A DNA stretch of 17,163 nucleotides from Mycobacteriaceae bacterium (GCA_019242135.1 JAFAWC010000021.1:1-17163); one strand, 5' to 3'; shown: positions 6,009-14,086, numbered from the stretch's first letter. The notes: generated from the letters alone by a model not told the origin. Made by a program: numbers and translations.

Positions 6009-7640
6009 CTACCGCCTGCGGCTCTTCTTACGCGGCGGCGGCAGGGTCCCTTCTGCGCGCAGCCGAGCTGCGTGTTCGGCGAGCGCGTCCACCAGCGGTC
6101 CGATCGCCGCTGTCTCCGGCCGCACATCGACACGCAACCCGAATTCGGCTGCGGTCTCGGCGGTCTTCGGCCCGATGCATGCCACGATCGTGCGTGCGTG
6201 CGGCTTGCCCGCAATGCCCACGAGGTTGCGCACCGTCGAACTGGACGTGAAACAAACCGCGTCGAACCCACCGGACTTGATCATCTCCCGGGTCGAAGCC
6301 GGCGGCGGCGCCGCGCGCACCGTCCGGTATGCCGTCACATCCTCGATCTCCCAGCCGCGTTCGCGCAGTCCCTCGGCCAGCGTCTCGGTGGCGATGTCGG
6401 CGCGCGGCAGCAGCACCCGGTTCACCGGGTCGAAAACATCATCGTATGGCGGGAATTCGTCGAGCAGACCCAACGACGACTGTTCACCCGAGGGCACCAG
6501 CTCGGGTGTGATGCCGAACGCGCGGACCCGGTCCGCGGTGGCCTGCCCGACGCAAGCGATCTTGACACCGGAGAACGCACGGGCGTCGAGGCCGAACTCG
6601 CCGAACTTCTCCCACACCGCGCGCACCGCGTTGGTGGACGTGAAAACCACCCACTGGTAGCGCCCGTCGACGAGGCCCTTGACCGCCCGCTCCATCTGGG
6701 CCGGGCTGCGCGGCGGCTCGACGGCGATCGTCGGCACCTCGATCGGCACCGCGCCGTGCGCAATCAGCCGTTCGCTCATTTCGCCGGCCTGATCCTTGGT
6801 GCGCGGCACCAGCACCGTCCAGCCGTACAGCGCCCGGCTCTCCCACCAGTTCAGCTTCGACCGATTCGCCACTGTGCGGCCGATCGTCACGATGAGCGGC
6901 CCGGTCAGCGGGCCCGCAGGGTCGGCCGCGCCCAGGGCCGTGCTGTCGGTGAGCGTCTGCAGTGTCCCCTCGACCGACCGCTGCTGGGTGGTGGTGCCGT
7001 GCGCGGTGACCACGCACGGCGTGGCTTCATCCAGCCCGTAGTCGATCAGGATGCGGGCGGCCTCGCCGAGATGCTCGGCGGTGGCCTGCAATATCAGCGG
7101 GCCGGGCGCAGCCGCCAGCGCAGCCCAGTCCACCTCCCCGCGTACGTCGGCCACGGTGTGCGATGAGCCCAGAGGCAACCCGGCGTACGTCGGCACCCCG
7201 ATGCTGGCAGGCAGACCCGGCACGATTTCGAAGGCGAGGTGGGATTTGGCGACTGCCAGCACCTCGGCGATGACGGCGTCCACCGACAGCGCGTCGCCCG
7301 CGACCAGCCGGACCACGTCCGCGCCACCACGCGCCTCGGCGGCCAGCGTCTTGGCCACCTCGACGGGATCGCCCAGCGCCGGACGCACGTCGGGCACCGC
7401 GGGGAGCTCCGGGCTCACGGTGTCGTCGGTGAGACCGGGGTCCGGCGACGACAACTTCGGCGGCGCGGGCAGACTCGAGCCGATCAGCGCCAGCACCTCG
7501 GCTGGCACATCAGGATCGGTGAACACCACCTCGGCACACGCCAGTACCTCGCGCGCCCGACTGGTCAGGAGCCCGGGGTCCCCTGGCCCCGAGCCTACGA
7601 ACACGACGCGCCCCGGCTTGGCCTTGCGCCCTCGCGTCAT
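6009..7640 (-). CDS. hemD: Fused uroporphyrinogen-III C-methyltransferase-like domain and uroporphyrinogen-III synthase
   Basis: A 543-residue fusion. Residues about 10-260 are SUMT/CobA-like: VGSGPGDPGLLTSRA (15-29), EIVPGLPAS and GLPLGSSHTVADVR (138-167), and VTAHGTTTQQRS (211-222). Residues about 273-525 are HemD, which cyclises hydroxymethylbilane to uroporphyrinogen III, with VFTSTNAVRAVWEKF, IACVGQATADRVR and CFTSSSTVRNLVGIAG. In the first domain the usual RLKGGDPFVFGRG region reads RLVAGDALSVDAV and the domain carries a Pro/Ser-rich insert (about 57-87), so its methylation activity towards siroheme/cobalamin is uncertain. ATG 7640 (MTRGRK) is chosen from the remembered M. tuberculosis start; ATG 7664 adds eight residues. 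Either start overlaps, or lies 13 bases from, the hemC end. A basic tail (KKSRRR) ends it. Confidence 0.94.
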   Translation of the reverse strand: MTRGRKAKPGRVVFVGSGPGDPGLLTSRAREVLACAEVVFTDPDVPAEVLALIGSSLPAPPKLSSPDPGLTDDTVSPELPAVPDVRPALGDPVEVAKTLAAEARGGADVVRLVAGDALSVDAVIAEVLAVAKSHLAFEIVPGLPASIGVPTYAGLPLGSSHTVADVRGEVDWAALAAAPGPLILQATAEHLGEAARILIDYGLDEATPCVVTAHGTTTQQRSVEGTLQTLTDSTALGAADPAGPLTGPLIVTIGRTVANRSKLNWWESRALYGWTVLVPRTKDQAGEMSERLIAHGAVPIEVPTIAVEPPRSPAQMERAVKGLVDGRYQWVVFTSTNAVRAVWEKFGEFGLDARAFSGVKIACVGQATADRVRAFGITPELVPSGEQSSLGLLDEFPPYDDVFDPVNRVLLPRADIATETLAEGLRERGWEIEDVTAYRTVRAAPPPASTREMIKSGGFDAVCFTSSSTVRNLVGIAGKPHARTIVACIGPKTAETAAEFGLRVDVRPETAAIGPLVDALAEHAARLRAEGTLPPPRKKSRRR

Positions 7641-7653
7641 CCGTGCACCCCGC

Positions 7654-8580
7654 TCACTTCTCATTCATCAACTCGCGCGCGCCCAGTTCGAACAGCTCGG
7701 CGGCCACGGAGCGGCCAAGCTCCGCGGCCCGCCCGGGCGTTCCGACTCCGGACGCACGGATCACGTCGGATCCGTCCACTGTCGCCACGCAGCCGCGCAG
7801 CGACAGCTCCTCGAAGACGCGGCCATCCTCATCGATCGACTCGACCACTTCCGCGATCGCGCCAACCGGTGCGGAGCAACCCGCCTCCAGCTCGGCGAGC
7901 AGGGCTCGTTCCGCGGTGACCGCCGCGCGGGTGTCCGCATCGTCGAACTCCGCCAACAACGCCGCGAGCGTGGTGTTGTCGCTGCGGCATTCGACCGCGA
8001 GCGCACCCTGAGCCGGTGCGGGCAACATCTGCACCGGCTCGAGGGTCTCGGTGACATCGTCGAGGCGTCCGATGCGGGCCAACCCCGCCCGGGCCACCAC
8101 GATGCCGTCGAAATCACCGCTGCTCACCCTGTTCAACCTGGTATCAAGGTTGCCTCTTAGGGGGCGGATTTCCAAACCGAGACCCAATGCTCTAAGCTGT
8201 GCCACCCTGCGTGGGCTCGATGTGCCGATCACCGAGCCCACCGGCAACTCGCCGAGAACTAGGCCGTCCCGCGCCACCAGCGCGTCACGGGCGTCTTCGC
8301 GCGGCGGGACCGCCGCGATCACGAAACGCGGATCGGCCGCGGTCGGCAGGTCTTTGTAGGAGTGCACGGCCATATCGACGCGCCCCTGCGAGATCGCCTC
8401 CCGCAGCGCCGCCGTGAACACGCCGACACCGATCGTGGCGATCGGTTCGTCGGAGCGGTCGCCCTCGGTCGTGATCGTCACCAGTTCCGCGGCATGGCCC
8501 TTCGCGGTCAGCGCGTCTCTGATGGCACCCGCCTGGGTGGTGGCCAGCAAGCTGCCCCGGGTGCCGATCCGGATCGACAC
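7654..8580 (-). CDS. hemC: Hydroxymethylbilane synthase (porphobilinogen deaminase)
   Basis: HemC polymerises four porphobilinogens into hydroxymethylbilane. The 308-residue protein has the full family pattern: [13 protein letters not shown] (5-17), VHSYKDLPT with catalytic Asp77, [13 protein letters not shown] (119-131), RGNLDTRLN (142-150), [11 protein letters not shown] (188-197), and the dipyrromethane-attachment cysteine in [11 protein letters not shown] (C235). It starts with GTG at 8580, 25 bases after hemA, and its 3' end lies 13 bases before the preferred hemD start, so hemA-hemC-hemD form one transcript. Confidence 0.97.
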   Translation of the reverse strand: MSIRIGTRGSLLATTQAGAIRDALTAKGHAAELVTITTEGDRSDEPIATIGVGVFTAALREAISQGRVDMAVHSYKDLPTAADPRFVIAAVPPREDARDALVARDGLVLGELPVGSVIGTSSPRRVAQLRALGLGLEIRPLRGNLDTRLNRVSSGDFDGIVVARAGLARIGRLDDVTETLEPVQMLPAPAQGALAVECRSDNTTLAALLAEFDDADTRAAVTAERALLAELEAGCSAPVGAIAEVVESIDEDGRVFEELSLRGCVATVDGSDVIRASGVGTPGRAAELGRSVAAELFELGARELMNEK

Positions 8581-8605
8581 CCTAGGTGCTCTCGCTCATC
8601 GCCGG

Positions 8606-9946
8606 CTACCTCGGGGCTTCGGGGCCGTCGACGGCCTGCAGTTCCCCGGCCGCCACCGCGTCGACGGCCTGCGGGTCGAGTTCGAAGAGTTCGCGCAGCG
8701 CCTCGGCGTAGGTGTCGCCGCCCGGCGCGCTGGCCAGCTGCTTGACGCGAACGGTCGGGGCGTGCAGCAGCTTGTCGACCACGCGGCGCACGGTGCGGGC
8801 GACTTCTTCGCGCTGACCGTCGTCGAGCCCGGGCAGCCGGTTGTCCAGCCGCATCAGCTCCGCCTCGACAACGTCGGCCGCGCGTTGTCTCAGTGCGGTC
8901 ACCGTCGGGGTGACCTCGGCCATCCGCTGCAACGAAAGATATTGCGCCACTTCGGCGGCAACGATCGCGCGGGCGGCTTCGGCGTCGGCGGCGGCGGCAC
9001 GCGCGGACGGCTCGCGCTGGATCCGCTCCATGTCGATGACGAACACCCCGGGCAGGCCGGCGACCGCCGCGTCGACGTCGCGGGGCATGCCGACGTCGCA
9101 GATCACCAGCTGCCGCGGGTCGGTGCCGTGCGCCAAGCCGCGGTGCACGTCGGCCAGCGAGACCACCGGCCGCACCGCACCGGTACAGCAGACCACGACA
9201 TCGGCCTGGGCGAGCACCGTGGGCAGGCTGTCGAGCCCCGACGCGTCGGCGGGCACCCCGACGTCGCGGATGTTGTGGGCCAACCTCCGGGCGCGGGGCA
9301 GGGACCTGTTGACGATGTGAACCCGCCCGACGCCGGCACGCGCCAGGTGCTTGGCCGACAACGCCCCCATTGCGCCGGCTCCGACGACCACAGCGATGCG
9401 CCCGCCGAGGCCGTCCAGGCGCGTCTCGGCCATCCCGAGCGCGACCGACACCACCGAGGCGCCGACCGCATCGATGCTGGTCTCGGAGTGCACCCGCTTG
9501 CCCACCGAAAGCGCCTGCTGGGCGAGCTCGTGCAGAACCCGCCCGACTGTTTTGTTCGCCTCTGCGTGCGCGTAGGCGCGCCGAACCTGGCCCAGCACCT
9601 GCTGTTCGCCGACGACGGCGGAATCCAGGCCGCTGGCGACGGCGAACAGGTGCTCCACGGCCGCCTCCGCGTAACGCACGTACGCATACTTGGTCAAGTC
9701 ATTCAACGACATTCCGGAGTGCTCGGCGAGCACCTGCCCGATCACCGACAGGCCGCCGTGAAACGCATCCACGACCGCGTAGACCTCTACGCGGTTGCAC
9801 GTCGACAGCACCATCGCTTCGGTGATCAACGATGATTGCAAGAGCCGGTCGGCGATCTTCAGCTCGTCGGAGTCGTCAGTGCTCAACTGCTCGAGCACCG
9901 GTACTGGTGCGCTGCGATGCGACACCCCGAAGAGCAGCACGCTCAC
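8606..9946 (-). CDS. hemA: Glutamyl-tRNA reductase
   Basis: HemA reduces glutamyl-tRNA(Glu) to glutamate-1-semialdehyde with NADPH, the committed and usually feedback-controlled step of the C5 pathway. GTG at 9946 is chosen because [15 protein letters not shown] is the canonical N terminus; the frame is open upstream to 9997, but that runs through the hairpin at 9979-9996. The 446-residue protein has the catalytic cysteine in [11 protein letters not shown] (C50), [17 protein letters not shown] (106-122), the NADPH-binding [13 protein letters not shown] (187-199), GMPRDVD, and the C-terminal dimerisation domain with [20 protein letters not shown]. It lies 60 bases behind the glutaredoxin-like gene and leads hemC-hemD-hemB. 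Confidence 0.97.
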   Translation of the reverse strand: MSVLLFGVSHRSAPVPVLEQLSTDDSDELKIADRLLQSSLITEAMVLSTCNRVEVYAVVDAFHGGLSVIGQVLAEHSGMSLNDLTKYAYVRYAEAAVEHLFAVASGLDSAVVGEQQVLGQVRRAYAHAEANKTVGRVLHELAQQALSVGKRVHSETSIDAVGASVVSVALGMAETRLDGLGGRIAVVVGAGAMGALSAKHLARAGVGRVHIVNRSLPRARRLAHNIRDVGVPADASGLDSLPTVLAQADVVVCCTGAVRPVVSLADVHRGLAHGTDPRQLVICDVGMPRDVDAAVAGLPGVFVIDMERIQREPSARAAAADAEAARAIVAAEVAQYLSLQRMAEVTPTVTALRQRAADVVEAELMRLDNRLPGLDDGQREEVARTVRRVVDKLLHAPTVRVKQLASAPGGDTYAEALRELFELDPQAVDAVAAGELQAVDGPEAPR

Positions 9947-9978
9947 GGCTGAATCACCACGGTATCCACGGTAAACAA

Positions 9979-9996
9979 TGGTCGGTTGGCCGACCA
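9979..9996 (-). promoter_or_regulatory. Perfect hairpin between the glutaredoxin-like gene and hemA
   Basis: On the minus strand TGGTCGG, loop CCAA, CCGACCA form a 7-bp stem with a four-base loop, 33 bases before the hemA GTG and 10 bases after the preceding stop codon. The sequence after it is only modestly T-rich (TTGTTTACC), so it may be a weak terminator or attenuator, an mRNA processing or stability element, or a protein-binding site controlling hemA. The role is not determined. Confidence 0.5.
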
Positions 9997-10006
9997 AATC
10001 CTGGGT

Positions 10007-10264
10007 TCAGTCCCGAGCTAGATCGGCCCGCAACCGCGCCTCGTCGACCTCCCAGTAGCTGTGCTCGCGCCCGTCGAGCAGCACCACCGGAAGCCGGTCG
10101 CCGAATTGCGCGCGCAGCGCCGCGCTGCCCTGCCGCGCCTCGGCATCGACGTCGGTGACCGCGAATTCGAAACCCAGCTCTCCCGCCAACGAGGACAACC
10201 GTTGGCGGGCGCGCTCGCACATCGCGCAGCCGTCTCGCGTGAGCAACACCAGCCGCGGGTTCAC
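10007..10264 (-). CDS. Glutaredoxin-like / thioredoxin-fold protein (DUF836 type)
   Basis: An 85-residue protein with a thioredoxin fold: strand VNPRLVLLTR, CxxC at 13-16 (CAMC), a helix, then FAVTDVDAE, the LPVVLLDG strand with the expected cis-proline, and HSYWEVDEARLRADL. It probably acts as a small disulfide or mixed-disulfide reductase in the cytosol. From memory it corresponds to Rv0508, which also stands just before hemA. The GTG at 10264 is preferred: the frame is open to 10315, but that extension is made of the 30-base tandem repeats and has no family similarity. A -10-like GATACT ends 6 bases before the GTG, implying a leaderless message. It is the probable first gene of the heme operon. 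Confidence 0.85.
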   Translation of the reverse strand: MNPRLVLLTRDGCAMCERARQRLSSLAGELGFEFAVTDVDAEARQGSAALRAQFGDRLPVVLLDGREHSYWEVDEARLRADLARD

Positions 10265-10270
10265 GGGGCA

Positions 10271-10276
10271 AGTATC
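10271..10276 (-). promoter_or_regulatory. Probable -10 box upstream of the glutaredoxin-like gene and heme operon
   Basis: Minus-strand GATACT ends six bases before the GTG at 10264, so transcription would begin at the start codon itself. No Shine-Dalgarno is present, which supports a leaderless start. The -35 region falls inside the first 30-base repeat and shows no clear consensus. Confidence 0.45.
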
Positions 10277-10335
10277 CCCGCGCACGTGAGGAGCGAGACA
10301 GCAGCCCCCGCGCACGTGAGGAGCGAGATAGCGGC
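10276..10335. repeat. Tandem pair of 30-bp repeats between divergent genes
   Basis: Units 10276-10305 and 10306-10335 match at 28 of 30 bases; each begins CCCCGCGCACGTGAGGAGCG and contains the palindrome CACGTG. They occupy the gap between the glutaredoxin-like and serB1-like genes, directly against the glutaredoxin -10 box. The sequence differs from the GATGAGCGC repeats, though both are arranged as two adjacent copies. Confidence 0.95.
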
Positions 10336-10383
10336 CCCGGTGTCTTACTGTTGATCAGACCCTGAAACGGGCGGCGGGATCCT

Positions 10384-10389
10384 GGGAGG
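10384..10389 (+). promoter_or_regulatory. Shine-Dalgarno site deciding the serB1-like start
   Basis: GGGAGG lies six bases before the second of two consecutive GTG codons (10396) but only three before the first (10393), so the second GTG is the better start. Confidence 0.6.
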
Positions 10390-10395
10390 TGCGTG

Positions 10396-11295
10396 GTGAG
10401 CGACTGGCAGGACGTCGCAGGCGATGCCAGCGCGGAAGCCGCCGTCGCCGACCTCGCGGCCGAGGTCGCCCGCCACGCCGAACTCCCGGAGGTGGGACGG
10501 CCTGGGCCGCCGCCACCGCCGGCCGACCTGACCGCGGCGGCGTTCTTCGATGTCGACAACACGCTTGTGCAGGGGTCGTCGATGGTGCATTTCGCCCGCG
10601 GACTCGCCGCGCGCAAGTATTTCACCTACGGCAATCTGGTGCGATTCGTGTTCGCGCAGGCGAAGTTTCAGCTCACCGGCCGGGAGAACAGCGAGGATGT
10701 GGCCGCCGGGCGGCGTAAGGCGCTGGCGTTCATCGAAGGTAGACCGACGGCCGAGCTGGTGGCGCTGGGCGAGGAGATCTACGACGAGATCATCGCCGAC
10801 AAAATCTGGCCGGGGACGCAGGCGCTGGCCCAGATGCACCTGGACGCCGGCCAGCAGGTGTGGCTGGTCACCGCGACGCCGTATGAGCTGGCCAGCACGA
10901 TCGCCAAGCGGCTCGGTTTGACGGGCGCGCTGGGCACCATCGCCGAGTCCATCGACGGGGTGTTCACGGGTCGGCTGGTGGGCGACGTCTTGCACGGCAC
11001 CGGCAAGGCACATGCGGTGCGCTCGCTGGCGATCCGTGAGGGTTTCAACCTGAGGCGCTGCACGGCATACTCCGACAGCTACAACGACGTACCGATGCTG
11101 TCGCTGGTGGGCACCGCCGTCGCGATCAACCCCGACGGTGATCTGCGGGAGCTGGCCCGTGAGCGGGGCTGGGAGATCCGCGACTTTCGCACCGCGCGCA
11201 AGGCGGCCCGCATCGGTGTGCCGTCGGCGCTGGCCCTCGGTGCTGCCGGGGGCGCGCTGGCGGCGATCGCTTCGCGCCGCCACGACGCACGATGA
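10396..11295 (+). CDS. serB1: HAD-IB family phosphatase, SerB1-like
   Basis: A 299-residue HAD hydrolase of the SerB-like IB subfamily. Motif I is [12 protein letters not shown] with the nucleophile and acid at Asp52 and Asp54; motif II is VTATP (Thr159); the motif III lysine is in GTGKAHA (K204); motif IV is DSYNDVPML (Asp227, Asp231). The first 45 residues are a linker ending in a Pro-rich stretch. The last 25 residues ([19 protein letters not shown]) are hydrophobic, followed by SRRHDAR, which suggests a membrane anchor. In M. tuberculosis the locus is named serB1 (Rv0505c), but mycobacterial phosphoserine phosphatase activity is assigned to SerB2, so the substrate is open. It is divergent from the heme operon and co-directional with the hadD-like gene. 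Confidence 0.85.
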   Translation: MSDWQDVAGDASAEAAVADLAAEVARHAELPEVGRPGPPPPPADLTAAAFFDVDNTLVQGSSMVHFARGLAARKYFTYGNLVRFVFAQAKFQLTGRENSEDVAAGRRKALAFIEGRPTAELVALGEEIYDEIIADKIWPGTQALAQMHLDAGQQVWLVTATPYELASTIAKRLGLTGALGTIAESIDGVFTGRLVGDVLHGTGKAHAVRSLAIREGFNLRRCTAYSDSYNDVPMLSLVGTAVAINPDGDLRELARERGWEIRDFRTARKAARIGVPSALALGAAGGALAAIASRRHDAR

Positions 11296-11326
11296 CTGGC
11301 ATCGCAGCCGGCTGAGCGTTCGCTGA

Positions 11327-11351
11327 TAGGCTGCGCCGCTAAAGCAGCCTA
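11327..11351 (+). promoter_or_regulatory. Perfect 8-bp-stem inverted repeat between serB1 and the hadD-like gene
   Basis: TAGGCTGC (11327-11334), nine-base loop, then GCAGCCTA (11344-11351), exact reverse complements. It lies 32 bases after the serB1 stop and 24 bases before the hadD-like ATG. The left arm contains TAGGCT, which fits a mycobacterial -10 box, so the element may be an operator over the downstream promoter. Alternatively it is a leader hairpin or a terminator without a T-run. Confidence 0.5.
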
Positions 11352-11375
11352 CGAGGGTGGAGAACAGGCGCAGTC

Positions 11376-11933
11376 ATGGCCATCGCCGAAGAAATCATCG
11401 GTACCCACTACCGTTACCCCGACTACTTCGCGGTCGACCGCGAGAAAATCCGCGAGTTCGCCCGCGCCGTCCAAGACGACCATCCCGCCCACTTCTCGGA
11501 GGACGCTGCCGCGGAGCTGGGTTACTCGGCGTTGGTCGCGTCGCTGACGTTCCTCACGGTGGCCGGCCGCAAGGTCCAGCTGGAGATCTTCGAGAAGTTC
11601 GATGTGCCGATCAACTTGGCTCGGGTCTTGCATCGCGACCAGAAGCTGACATTTCACCGGCCCGTCCTGGCCGGCGACAGGTTGTACTTTGATTCGTATC
11701 TGGATTCGGTGATCGAGTCGCACGGGACGGTGATCACGGAGATTCGCGGGGAGGTCACCGGCGCGGCGGGCGAGCCCATCATGACGAGTGTCGTCACGGT
11801 GATCGGCGAGGCGCTGCACGAGGGCGAACCCGATGAGGTCGTTTCCGCGATCGCTGCCCGCCGCGACGCCGCCATCGCGAAGGCGCTCGGTTCGAGCTCA
11901 GCCCAGAAAAGTGTTCCGCCGGTTGGCGAGTAG
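11376..11933 (+). CDS. hadD: HadD-like (UPF0336, MaoC N-terminal type) dehydratase-family protein
   Basis: A 185-residue single-hotdog protein related to the HadA/HadC subunits of mycobacterial FAS-II 3-hydroxyacyl-ACP dehydratase. Visible are [22 protein letters not shown] (8-29), the hydratase-like segment [17 protein letters not shown] (34-50), [22 protein letters not shown] and [15 protein letters not shown]. From memory it matches Rv0504c, whose M. smegmatis counterpart was named HadD and linked to mycolic acid synthesis. The hydratase motif keeps Asp and His but has His in place of the usual Asn (DxNPxH) and lacks the HG that follows in active enzymes, so it may need a catalytic partner. 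The C-terminal tail of about 25 residues ([22 protein letters not shown]) is longer than I remember and overlaps the convergent acyltransferase gene. Confidence 0.88.
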   Translation: MAIAEEIIGTHYRYPDYFAVDREKIREFARAVQDDHPAHFSEDAAAELGYSALVASLTFLTVAGRKVQLEIFEKFDVPINLARVLHRDQKLTFHRPVLAGDRLYFDSYLDSVIESHGTVITEIRGEVTGAAGEPIMTSVVTVIGEALHEGEPDEVVSAIAARRDAAIAKALGSSSAQKSVPPVGE

Positions 11934-12965
11934 CCGGTACAGCGTCTGCTGGATGGTCTCGCGGACCTGGTCGGTGAGCTCGAAAGTGACCATCGGGTCC
12001 TCGGGCGCCGAGTCGTCGAAGTCAACGGTACGGATCGGTTCACCGAATTCGATGTGCCACTTTGACGGCAGCGGGATCATCCCGAGCGGTCCGGCCAGCG
12101 GGAATAGCGGCGTGATGGGAAAGTACGGCAAGCCGAACAGCCGGGCCAGCAGGCGCATGTCGCCGAGCATCGGATAGATCTCCTCGGATCCGACGATCGA
12201 GCACGGCACGATCGGCGCTCCGGTCCGCAACGCAGCCGAGACGAACCCGCCGCGTCCGAACCGCTGTAGCTTGTAGCGGTCCTTGAATCGCTTGCCGAGT
12301 CCCTTGTAGCCCTCGGGGAAGACGGCCGTGAGCTCACCCTTGGACAGCAGACGATGCGCGTCCGTGGTGCAGGCCATGGTGTGGCCCGCTCTGCGTGCGG
12401 CCTGACTGAGCACCGGGGTGTCGAACACCATGTCGGCAGCAAGCAGCCGCAATGAACGGCTCCCCGGATGCTTGTCGTGCACCCCGACGGCGGCCATCAG
12501 CCCGTCGAAAGGCAGCACTCCCGCGTGGTTGGCCACCACCAGGGCGGGTCCGGCCTCCGGCAGGTTCTCGATTCCGGTCACGTCGACGCGGAACCACGAC
12601 GTGAACAGCCTTCGTAGTAACGGCATCACGATCGCATCGTTGAAGTGCGGGTCGAACCCGAACTCGTCGACACTGTAGTCACCGGTGAAACGACGACGAA
12701 CGAACTCGGCGACCGCGCCTATCCGGCGGGCGAGCTCGTTGGGTTCGTCCGGCTTTTCTGGCACACCGCTCGCGGCGGTACGGTGCGCGTCGATCTCCCG
12801 GACGACCGCGGCCGTGTCCTCCGCTGAGGCGCCGCCGTCCGGATCGGCCAGCAACGAGGGATGTCGCCGGGCGGCGTCGGCACGCTGCCCGGCGCGTCGC
12901 TGCGCCGTGGCACGGCCCGGATTCCCGTGCAGCGGAATCACTTTGGCCCTGGGTTCACCCGCCAC
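11898..12965 (-). CDS. PlsC-like lysophospholipid acyltransferase family protein
   Basis: A 355-residue LPLAT-superfamily protein. After a polar, charged N-terminal region of about 75 residues come [20 protein letters not shown] (131-150), where catalytic His147 is followed by Asp154 (NHAGVLPFD, spacing HX6D rather than HX4D), FPEGYKG (216-222, the FPEGTRS motif) and [13 protein letters not shown] (250-262). It would transfer an acyl chain to a lysophospholipid or similar acceptor at the membrane; the acceptor is unknown. GTG at 12965 has a strong GGGGGAAGGG upstream. It follows the galE2-type gene by 35 bases (Rv0501-Rv0502 order, from memory). Its last 36 bases overlap the 3' end of the convergent hadD-like gene. 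Confidence 0.88.
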   Translation of the reverse strand: MAGEPRAKVIPLHGNPGRATAQRRAGQRADAARRHPSLLADPDGGASAEDTAAVVREIDAHRTAASGVPEKPDEPNELARRIGAVAEFVRRRFTGDYSVDEFGFDPHFNDAIVMPLLRRLFTSWFRVDVTGIENLPEAGPALVVANHAGVLPFDGLMAAVGVHDKHPGSRSLRLLAADMVFDTPVLSQAARRAGHTMACTTDAHRLLSKGELTAVFPEGYKGLGKRFKDRYKLQRFGRGGFVSAALRTGAPIVPCSIVGSEEIYPMLGDMRLLARLFGLPYFPITPLFPLAGPLGMIPLPSKWHIEFGEPIRTVDFDDSAPEDPMVTFELTDQVRETIQQTLYRLLANRRNTFLG

Positions 12966-13000
12966 GGTTTTTACCCTTCCCCCGTCCGTTCACCCTTTGT

Positions 13001-14086
13001 CTAACTTCCCCACCGCTGCGCAGCAGCCACAGCACGACTCTCCAGTGAGCGTACCCATCGCGGATCGATGATCGGGGTCAGATTTCGACCGCGAAAATAG
13101 TCATCGAAGGCTTCGAGCGTAGTCCACTTAGGGCTGTAGCCGAGATCGACACGCATGCGCGTGGTGTCCATGACCCTGCCGTAGCTCAAGTAGTTCAACT
13201 GCTCGCGGTTTATCTCAGTGTAGTGATTTATCCGCCGAAGGGAATCCACCGCCCACACACCGAAACCGGGCACCGGCAGGGCGATCCGGCCTGCTCTGCG
13301 AATCGCTTGCGACATCATGATGATGCCGTCGGCGCCGATGTTGAACGTGCCGGCCCTGCCCGCCGTGGTACCGCGTTCCAGTGCACCCAACGCGTCCTGC
13401 TCATGTAGCAGCTGCAGCCGCGCGTCGCGTCCGAGCACGGTCGGCACGATGGGGCCGGTCAGGTAGCGCGACAGCGCAGTGTCCATCGCGGGACCGATCA
13501 GGTTGGCGAGCCGAAGAATGGTCACCGCGATGTCGGGACGACGCCGGCCCAGGCCGCGCGCATATCCCTCGATGTCGAGACTGTCTTGCGCGAAGCCCGT
13601 CCCGAGAGGCCGGCGGCTCGTGCAGTCTTCGGTGAACACCACTGGGTCATGCGGGCTGGAGCCGTACACCTCTGAGGTGGACTTAAGCACCACACGGCGC
13701 ACCGACGGCGCCTTCTGGCAGGCCGCGAACAGCTGCATCGCGCCCATCACGTTGAGTTCCTTCAGCGTGGCGCGCCCGCCCGACGGCGCGTACGACGCCG
13801 CGGCGGCGTGCACGACGGTGTCCACATCGTTGTGGCGAATGACTTTTGCGATGAAGGGGTTTCGGATGTCGGCGCGGACGAACTCCGCACGTCCCATCCG
13901 GCGCAGCAAGTCCTTGCTCGGCGCGATCGCATCCACCGCGATCACGCGGTTGATCAGCGGGTTCTGGGCCAACCGAGCGGTCAGGTAGCCGCCGAGAAAG
14001 CGGCACGCGCCCGTAACCAACACCACTTTCGGGAAGTGCACGGCGTCGCCGTCCTGGGGACCGCCTCGCTGACCGGCCGAATCCAT
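13001..14086 (-). CDS. galE2: Extended-SDR NAD-dependent epimerase/dehydratase family protein, GalE2-like
   Basis: A 361-residue extended SDR protein close to mycobacterial GalE2 (Rv0501, from memory). A Rossmann fold opens with PKVVLVTGACRFLGGYL (19-35); VVHAAAASYAP, LNVMGAMQLFAAC and KSTSEVYGSS (135-144) follow the family order. Two family hallmarks are altered. The TGxxGxxG motif reads TGACRFLG, with Arg29 for the middle glycine. The YxxxK catalytic pair reads FAQDS (165-169), Phe for Tyr and Ser for Lys. The same replacements occur in the M. tuberculosis protein as I remember it, so this is a stable feature rather than decay. The gene is therefore unlikely to be an ordinary UDP-galactose epimerase. 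It lies upstream of, and probably co-transcribed with, the acyltransferase. Confidence 0.88.
   Translation of the reverse strand: MDSAGQRGGPQDGDAVHFPKVVLVTGACRFLGGYLTARLAQNPLINRVIAVDAIAPSKDLLRRMGRAEFVRADIRNPFIAKVIRHNDVDTVVHAAAASYAPSGGRATLKELNVMGAMQLFAACQKAPSVRRVVLKSTSEVYGSSPHDPVVFTEDCTSRRPLGTGFAQDSLDIEGYARGLGRRRPDIAVTILRLANLIGPAMDTALSRYLTGPIVPTVLGRDARLQLLHEQDALGALERGTTAGRAGTFNIGADGIIMMSQAIRRAGRIALPVPGFGVWAVDSLRRINHYTEINREQLNYLSYGRVMDTTRMRVDLGYSPKWTTLEAFDDYFRGRNLTPIIDPRWVRSLESRAVAAAQRWGS

Noticed and set aside
6072..7166. Plus-strand open frame of 364 codons opposite hemD
   Set aside because: Antisense shadow of hemD with a composition typical of reversed GC-rich codons.
7051..8160. Plus-strand open frame of 369 codons opposite hemD and hemC
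   Set aside because: Fully antisense to conserved enzymes, low-complexity Ser/Ala/Arg product, no ribosome binding site.
8414..9835. Long plus-strand open frame of 473 codons opposite hemA and the hemC start
   Set aside because: It is antisense to an unmistakable hemA; its product is rich in His, Arg and Gly without any domain. Such frames are common in GC-rich DNA opposite real genes.
9947..9997. N-terminal extension of HemA to 9997
   Set aside because: It would run through the hairpin and adds 17 residues not in the family; [12 protein letters not shown] is the canonical start.
10265..10315. N-terminal extension of the glutaredoxin-like protein to 10315
   Set aside because: The added residues are encoded by the 30-base repeat; the fold begins at VNPRLVLLTR and a leaderless GTG start fits.
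10345..11283. Minus-strand open frame of 312 codons opposite serB1
   Set aside because: Antisense to a HAD protein with all motifs intact; the product is Arg/Gln/His-rich without recognisable domains.
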